A stretch of DNA of 11,526 nucleotides from Hyphomicrobiaceae bacterium (GTDB taxonomy: Bacteria > Pseudomonadota > Alphaproteobacteria > Rhizobiales > Hyphomicrobiaceae), in contig JABSQE010000039.1 in NCBI GenBank assembly GCA_013214245.1, positions 1-11,526 on the forward strand, given 5' to 3'. The notes under the pieces are model-generated. The model saw only the letters and a program-made list of their open reading frames with translations, was not told the DNA's origin and did not search any database. Made by a program: the position numbers and the translations under genes. Positions 7,745 through 11,526 of this stretch are shown here, in pieces (position 1 is the stretch's first letter; each line of letters starts with the position of its first letter).

Positions 7745-8140
7745 ATGAACGGGATTTTGTCGATACTCATTATATGTATTTCAGAGTTTCTAACTGCATT
7801 TTTTTATTTATTTGTCATAACAGTACGTCTATTTGCTAGATTTATCAGCTACGCTCTTATGATTGCTGCGGTGTTCGCATTTACTGCAGATGTAACACGA
7901 TGGCAAATTGGTGACACAAAGCCATTGTTTTATTCTCTTGTGCAACATGCAAATTCAATTTCGCCCAACACTCTTAATGAGTTGACTATAATTTTTAAGG
8001 GTTATTTGCATTCTGCCGTTTGGAACTATGCTATACTCATTATGGTATCAATACCAGCGTGGCTTATTTTTGTATTGGTGGGTTATGCGCTTGTTCTTGC
8101 CGGTTCAGAACAACGGCATGTTAATATATATTCGAATTAA
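7745..8140 (+). CDS. uncharacterised small membrane protein
   Basis: This predicted inner-membrane protein of 131 residues has no function I can name. Hydrophobic segments lie at about 5-27, 33-50 and 93-124. Between them is a polar stretch (about 51-92) containing TADVTRW, PNTLNELTIIFKGYLHSAVW and, entering the last helix, IPAWLIFVLVGYALVLAG. The spacing of LN...YL...W...PAW resembles hypothetical membrane proteins I recall from other alphaproteobacteria, which suggests a conserved lineage family rather than a chance ORF. I cannot name a domain. GGAG (7729-7732) lies 12 bases before the ATG, a little far for an ideal Shine-Dalgarno. It stands alone in AT-rich sequence, 241 bases after the antiporter gene and 837 bases before the next gene, which is on the opposite strand. 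The long intact frame and helix pattern argue it is real. Confidence 0.7.
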   Translation: MNGILSILIICISEFLTAFFYLFVITVRLFARFISYALMIAAVFAFTADVTRWQIGDTKPLFYSLVQHANSISPNTLNELTIIFKGYLHSAVWNYAILIMVSIPAWLIFVLVGYALVLAGSEQRHVNIYSN

Positions 8141-8383
8141 TTGATATTATACCTAGTCGTGTTCGGTATACTTTACCTCAAACAATTCTGGTAATTCGGT
8201 GTATCCATATTCTGTGTTAAATTTTACAAAATTTTTGGTGACTTATCAATCAATGGTATTCGTCATTCATTATTAGGCTAATTACTAAAATTATTCATGA
8301 TTTATGGGTCAGATGTGGGGCTTAGTGTTACTGGAAAATTAATTGTTGACAGGAAGACTAATATAGAAACTTCCTAGGAATTA

Positions 8384-8464
8384 TAGTGATGTATGATCTA
8401 CATCTATTAGTATAAAATATATGTGGGACATAGATAAGCGTGAAAAACTATTCATACATCACTA
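8384..8464. repeat. 13-bp perfect inverted repeat around a 55-base centre
   Basis: TAGTGATGTATGA (8384-8396) and TCATACATCACTA (8452-8464) are exact reverse complements. Inside, ATCTAT (8402-8407) can pair with ATAGAT (8430-8435), giving a long bulged hairpin. The left arm can alternatively form a local hairpin, GATGTA (8388-8393) with TACATC (8399-8404). The same AATTAT occurs at 8379-8384 and 8469-8474, but it does not abut the arms as a true target duplication would. It could be a structured RNA, a mini-element relic, or chance. Confidence 0.5.
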
Positions 8465-8708
8465 CATCAATTATTTTCGATATTACAAATTTTTTGGGTA
8501 TATTGAGATCATTATTTCATCAACTATACTCTAAACAGTTATGACCTCGTTTAAGAGAAGAATTTTGATTAAAAGTGAATTTGTACCAGATTAAGTACTT
8601 AAAGTGTAGTTAGAACAAAGGCTGGCACATGTATATGGGATAAACAAGGCACACAATTAAATGAAACTATAATTTAGAAGCTTCAAATCCCATACATCCA
8701 CTAAATCA

Positions 8709-8748
8709 TTGTTTCGGAGCCGCAATCTAGTTATGAGCTCCGAAATAA
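8709..8748. terminator. stem-loop downstream of the glutamate dehydrogenase gene
   Basis: TTTCGGAGC (8712-8720) pairs perfectly with GCTCCGAAA (8737-8745) around a 16-base loop. One G-T and two A-T pairs extend it to 12 (8709-8720 with 8737-8748). It is about 230 bases past the minus-strand gdh stop. No T tract follows closely on the minus strand, and on the plus strand a T7 run (8770-8776) begins only 21 bases later. A terminator role is possible but unproven. Confidence 0.35.
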
Positions 8749-8977
8749 GTACTAATGAAATAGGAAAAGTTTTTTTAAGAAAGCACTGTTTTAAGGAATA
8801 ATTCAATGGTAAAACTTCATCCTTAATTCAACAACAAATCGTTAAGCGCAACAGTGCTATCGCTATAGTTGATAATTCTGATTGCTAACAGGTACTTGAT
8901 TTAACAGTTTCTGCGTAATTAGCTAATGTGCATATTTAAGTTCAATTCGCTAATTTGTAATTAATCATTAGTTAAGT

Positions 8978-10393
8978 CTATATGCCCAGGGAGTTGTAAC
9001 TCTCAGATACTCGATTAATTGCTACGATGTAAGCTGCAACTCGTAATGTTTGTATTTCTTTGCGACTATGCCAGACTGAGCTCATGGCTTGGTATGCGCT
9101 TCTCATGGTATCGTCCAATCCTGAACGAACAAGATCTATTTCAGCAGCTCCCTGAAGATATTTTCTTTTAAATGCCTCCGGTAACTGTTGACCAATAACT
9201 CGTTCTAATTCATTCACTAAAAGTCGATTGCGCCCTTCTTCTTGTCGTCGTTGCAATCGACCAAATTTAATTTGTGATAAATTTTTAACCCACTCGAAGT
9301 ATGAGACGGTAACACCGCCCGCATTTGCAAACATATCCGGAATTATAATAGTACCTTTATTATTCAAAATTGTATCAGCATTAAATGAAATAGGACCATT
9401 AGCTGCTTCTATTATTAATGGAGCTTTGATGTTTTCAGCATTTGAACAATTTATGACACCTTCCAAGGCTGCTGGTATAAGTATATCGCAATCCATTTCT
9501 AGTATGGAGCTTCCATTACTAATATACTTTGCATGAGGAAAATCTTTTACCCCGCCAGTTTCTGTAATATGTTGTTTAACATCTTCAACACGTAGTCCAT
9601 CTAAATTTACAAGTGCTCCATCAGCTTCAATTATAGCTATAATTCGTGTGTCGTCTTCTTCTTGTAAAAATTTGGCAGCATGATAGCCTACGTTTCCAAA
9701 ACCCTGTATTATAACGCGTTTTCCGGCAAGTCCTTTTGAAAGGTTAGCTTTCTTCACGTCTTGAAGATGTCTAAAGAACTCCTGTAGGGCGAATTGGACT
9801 CCGCGACCAGTAGCTTCACGACGACCCGCGATGCCACCAATATGCTCAGGTTTTCCAGTAACACAGGCTAAACTATCGATTTCCGTTGAATTAAGTCTCT
9901 TGTACTCATCTGCGATCCAGGCCATTTCACGTTCTCCGGTTCCCATATCCGGTGCAGGAACATTTTGGGCTGGGTGTAAAAGATTACGCTTGGTTAGCTC
10001 GTAGGTAAAACGGCGTGTAATGCGTTCAACCTCATGGGGTTCCCAATCATTTGGGTTAATATTGAGCCCTCCTTTAGAACCGCCAAAAGGCAACTCAACT
10101 AACGCGCATTTGTAGGTCATAAGTGCAGCCAAAGCTTCGATCTCGTCATGACACACAGATGGAGCATATCTGATACCACCCTTAACCGGTTCGTTATGCT
10201 CGGAGTGCACGGATCGGTACCCTACGAATGTATGCACTTCTCCCCTCAATCGTACACCAAAACGCACTGTATAAGTAGAATTACAAACGCGAATTTTCTC
10301 AGCTAAGCCCGGAGGGAGATCCATAAGAGCCACAGCTTGTGAGAACATCGCATCAACGGACTGAAGAAAGCTAGGTTCAGTTAAAGCTGGCAT
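8978..10393 (-). CDS. glutamate dehydrogenase (Glu/Leu/Phe/Val dehydrogenase family)
   Basis: This 471-residue cytoplasmic enzyme is expected to interconvert glutamate and 2-oxoglutarate plus ammonia with NAD(P), linking nitrogen metabolism to the TCA cycle. The N-terminal substrate domain shows PVKGGIRY (69-76), YKCALVELPFGGSKGG (94-109, catalytic Lys at 107) and PAPDMGTGERE (146-156, catalytic Asp at 149). TGKPEHIGGIAGRREATGRG (179-198) leads into the Rossmann domain. This has GFGNVG (231-236), an acidic residue near the end of the second strand (E256, more in keeping with NAD than NADP, though not decisive), IPAALEGVI (306-314) and NAGGVTVSYFEWVKN (357-371). AAGGAAA on the minus strand (10409-10403) lies 9 bases before the ATG, a good ribosome binding site. 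Glutamate is preferred over branched or aromatic amino acids from overall likeness; substrate is inferred. Length and motifs look intact. Confidence 0.92.
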   Translation of the reverse strand: MPALTEPSFLQSVDAMFSQAVALMDLPPGLAEKIRVCNSTYTVRFGVRLRGEVHTFVGYRSVHSEHNEPVKGGIRYAPSVCHDEIEALAALMTYKCALVELPFGGSKGGLNINPNDWEPHEVERITRRFTYELTKRNLLHPAQNVPAPDMGTGEREMAWIADEYKRLNSTEIDSLACVTGKPEHIGGIAGRREATGRGVQFALQEFFRHLQDVKKANLSKGLAGKRVIIQGFGNVGYHAAKFLQEEDDTRIIAIIEADGALVNLDGLRVEDVKQHITETGGVKDFPHAKYISNGSSILEMDCDILIPAALEGVINCSNAENIKAPLIIEAANGPISFNADTILNNKGTIIIPDMFANAGGVTVSYFEWVKNLSQIKFGRLQRRQEEGRNRLLVNELERVIGQQLPEAFKRKYLQGAAEIDLVRSGLDDTMRSAYQAMSSVWHSRKEIQTLRVAAYIVAINRVSESYNSLGI

Positions 10394-10786
10394 AGCAGTA
10401 TCTTTCCTTAGAATATCACAGTGAAAAGTTGAGAATTTTGTATTGTTCTAGAAATCCCTCTAAATTCAGAAATAACAGTACAATCTAGCAAGTGTATTAA
10501 TGTCTATTTACAACTTTATCACGTCATTCTGAATTATACTACGTTTGATATGTTTCTAATACTAAATTAAAATTTCCTAAAGTTCTGTTGAAACCAATGA
10601 GCATATGTGGAAGGGATTTAACTTTTTCTAAAGGCTTGTTTTCTTTTTTGTTGAAGAAAATTCTCTGAACATATTTAACACATAGACGTCGACTTTTAGC
10701 AGATTATGAAACGAAGTGATTCATTTGATTGATACAAAACAAAATTATATTACTAAAATTGGTTTTGTACAAGCGGGCTGGGTTAT
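10394..10786. other. gene-free gap upstream of the glutamate dehydrogenase gene
   Basis: These 393 AT-rich bases separate the helicase remnant from gdh, both on the minus strand. They should include the gdh promoter, but I see no convincing -35/-10 pair. TACAAAAC (10733-10740) and GTTTTGTA (10762-10769) form an 8-bp stem with a 21-base loop just past the helicase stop; no T tract follows. No protein remnant is recognised. Confidence 0.45.
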
Positions 10787-11449
10787 TCACCCCTCTTGTA
10801 AAAAAGAATCAATTACACGCTTGCAACCTATATTTTCGAACTCGACTGTAAGTTTTTCACCTTCGGCTTCAGTTACATGACCATAACCAAATTTTCGGTG
10901 GTATACGCGAGCTCCAACAGAGAAGGCAGGTGTAGTGTCAATAGATCTATTAACTAGTTGTCCTTCGATATCAATTGGTGAGTGCCTTAATGGTATTGGT
11001 TGCTGGTTTTGATGATGCTTCTGCGCTCTCTGCCATCCTGGTGTTTCATAATTACTTTTAAAACTAAGATCAGAACTCTCATGATGGTTATTTTCATAAG
11101 GTCTTGAAATATAAGTATTAAAATTTTTATAGACACCGCTAAATGGTGAGTAGCTTTCTTGTACCATAACGTGTTTTTCTGGTAATTCGTCTATAAACCT
11201 GGAAGGTATCGCTTGTTGATATAGACCGCGTGTCCGTCGGTTTTGAGCGAACGATATTTTAGCTATTTGTCTAGCTCTTGTCATGCCTACGTATGCAAGT
11301 CGACGCTCTTCTTCAAGACCAGAAAGACCACCCTCATCAATTGAGCGCTGGTGAGGAAAAAGACCTTCTTCCCAGCCAGGTAAAAACACAGTATTAAATT
11401 CTAGACCTTTGGCGGCGTGTAGAGTCATGAGAAATGAAAATATTGACAA
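10787..11449 (-). pseudogene. C-terminal remnant of a UvrD/PcrA-type DNA helicase
   Basis: UvrD/PcrA are superfamily 1 3'-5' helicases of about 700-780 residues, used in repair and replication. Only about the last 220 residues are present. Recognisable parts are motif V, TLHAAKGLEF (9-18), the family stretch FLPGWEEGLFPHQRS (22-36), motif VI, EEERRLAYVGMTRAR (46-60), and the C-terminal Tudor-like domain with ARVYHRKFGYGHVTEAEG...LTVEF...KRVIDSF (about 179-216). Walker A, Walker B and motifs Ia-IV are absent, so it cannot be a working ATPase. Family likeness ends abruptly just before LMTLH (about 11430). Upstream, an in-frame TAA (11458-11456) closes the frame, and the other two frames also have stops before the window edge. 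The only starts are a TTG (11449) without a properly spaced Shine-Dalgarno and internal ATGs. A 5' deletion or rearrangement is the simplest reading; a separately expressed fragment is less likely. Confidence 0.8.
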
Positions 11450-11526
11450 ACCCTCTTAACTGGAAGTCAAGTACACGCATCTAATGCCAAATTTATATTT
11501 CAAACTAAAACCGGAGAAAAATTTAA

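Larger units (their letters stand above)
8141..8977. other. 837-base gene-free gap between convergent genes
   Basis: The small membrane protein gene and the glutamate dehydrogenase gene converge here, so both 3' regions meet. I find no protein I recognise on either strand; the longest open stretches are short and stop-bounded. Notable structure consists of a perfect 10-base palindrome TTCCTAGGAA (8371-8380), a 13-bp inverted repeat enclosing 55 bases (8384-8464), and a stem-loop at 8709-8748. It is probably eroded former coding DNA plus 3' ends. Confidence 0.5.

Noticed and set aside
8346..8351. perfect TTGACA -35 box
   Set aside because: No acceptable -10 lies 15-19 bases downstream, and no gene follows on that strand.
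8670..8705. tRNA-like 3' half (TTCAAATCC followed by ...CCA)
   Set aside because: The bases flanking the would-be T loop do not pair, and no acceptor, D or anticodon arm can be built upstream.
8808..8891. short open stretch reading ...LIQQQ...VDNSDC, slightly like the start of ribosomal protein L14
   Set aside because: Spacing between the similar words is wrong, it ends after fewer than 30 codons, and L14 would be essential and intact elsewhere. Judged to be chance.

Overview
The window looks like a piece of the chromosome of an alphaproteobacterium whose genome is decaying, as in a host-associated symbiont. The alphaproteobacterial assignment rests on three things: a DUF4170 protein, the divergent rsmE/ubiA pair, and the sequence style of AlaS and the glutamate dehydrogenase. 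Decay is suggested by AT-rich gene-free gaps (393, 805, 837 and 393 bases), intact genes covering only about 68% of the window, a helicase reduced to its C-terminal third, and long homopolymer runs inside otherwise intact genes. A degenerate symbiont such as the Rhodospirillales tunicate symbionts is an inference from this style; nothing here identifies a species.

Layout: positions 1-393 (minus) hold the N-terminal 131 residues of the 16S rRNA methyltransferase RsmE, cut by the window edge. Divergent from it, ubiA (562-1500, plus) encodes 4-hydroxybenzoate polyprenyltransferase. A gene-free gap leads to a small DUF4170 gene (1894-2130). After 805 gene-free bases, which include a perfect 11-bp stem-loop, comes full-length alaS (2936-5611). 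Next are a Kef/YbaL-type cation:proton antiporter with a TrkA-N domain (5761-7503) and a small uncharacterised membrane protein (7745-8140), all on the plus strand. An 837-base gap (8141-8977) carries a 13-bp inverted repeat and a second stem-loop. On the minus strand follow a Glu/Leu/Phe/Val-type glutamate dehydrogenase (8978-10393) and, upstream of it in the same direction, the C-terminal remnant of a UvrD/PcrA helicase (10787-11449).

The genes do not form one pathway. They are housekeeping functions (rRNA modification, ubiquinone synthesis, alanyl-tRNA charging, ion homeostasis, nitrogen/carbon interconversion) separated by eroded DNA. I see no tRNA, rRNA, CRISPR array, insertion sequence, phage gene or defence locus, and no convincing undescribed multi-gene system. 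The points most worth checking are the truncated helicase, the inverted-repeat structure in the 837-base gap, a possible leader ORF coupled to ubiA, and an 11-T tract inside the antiporter gene.
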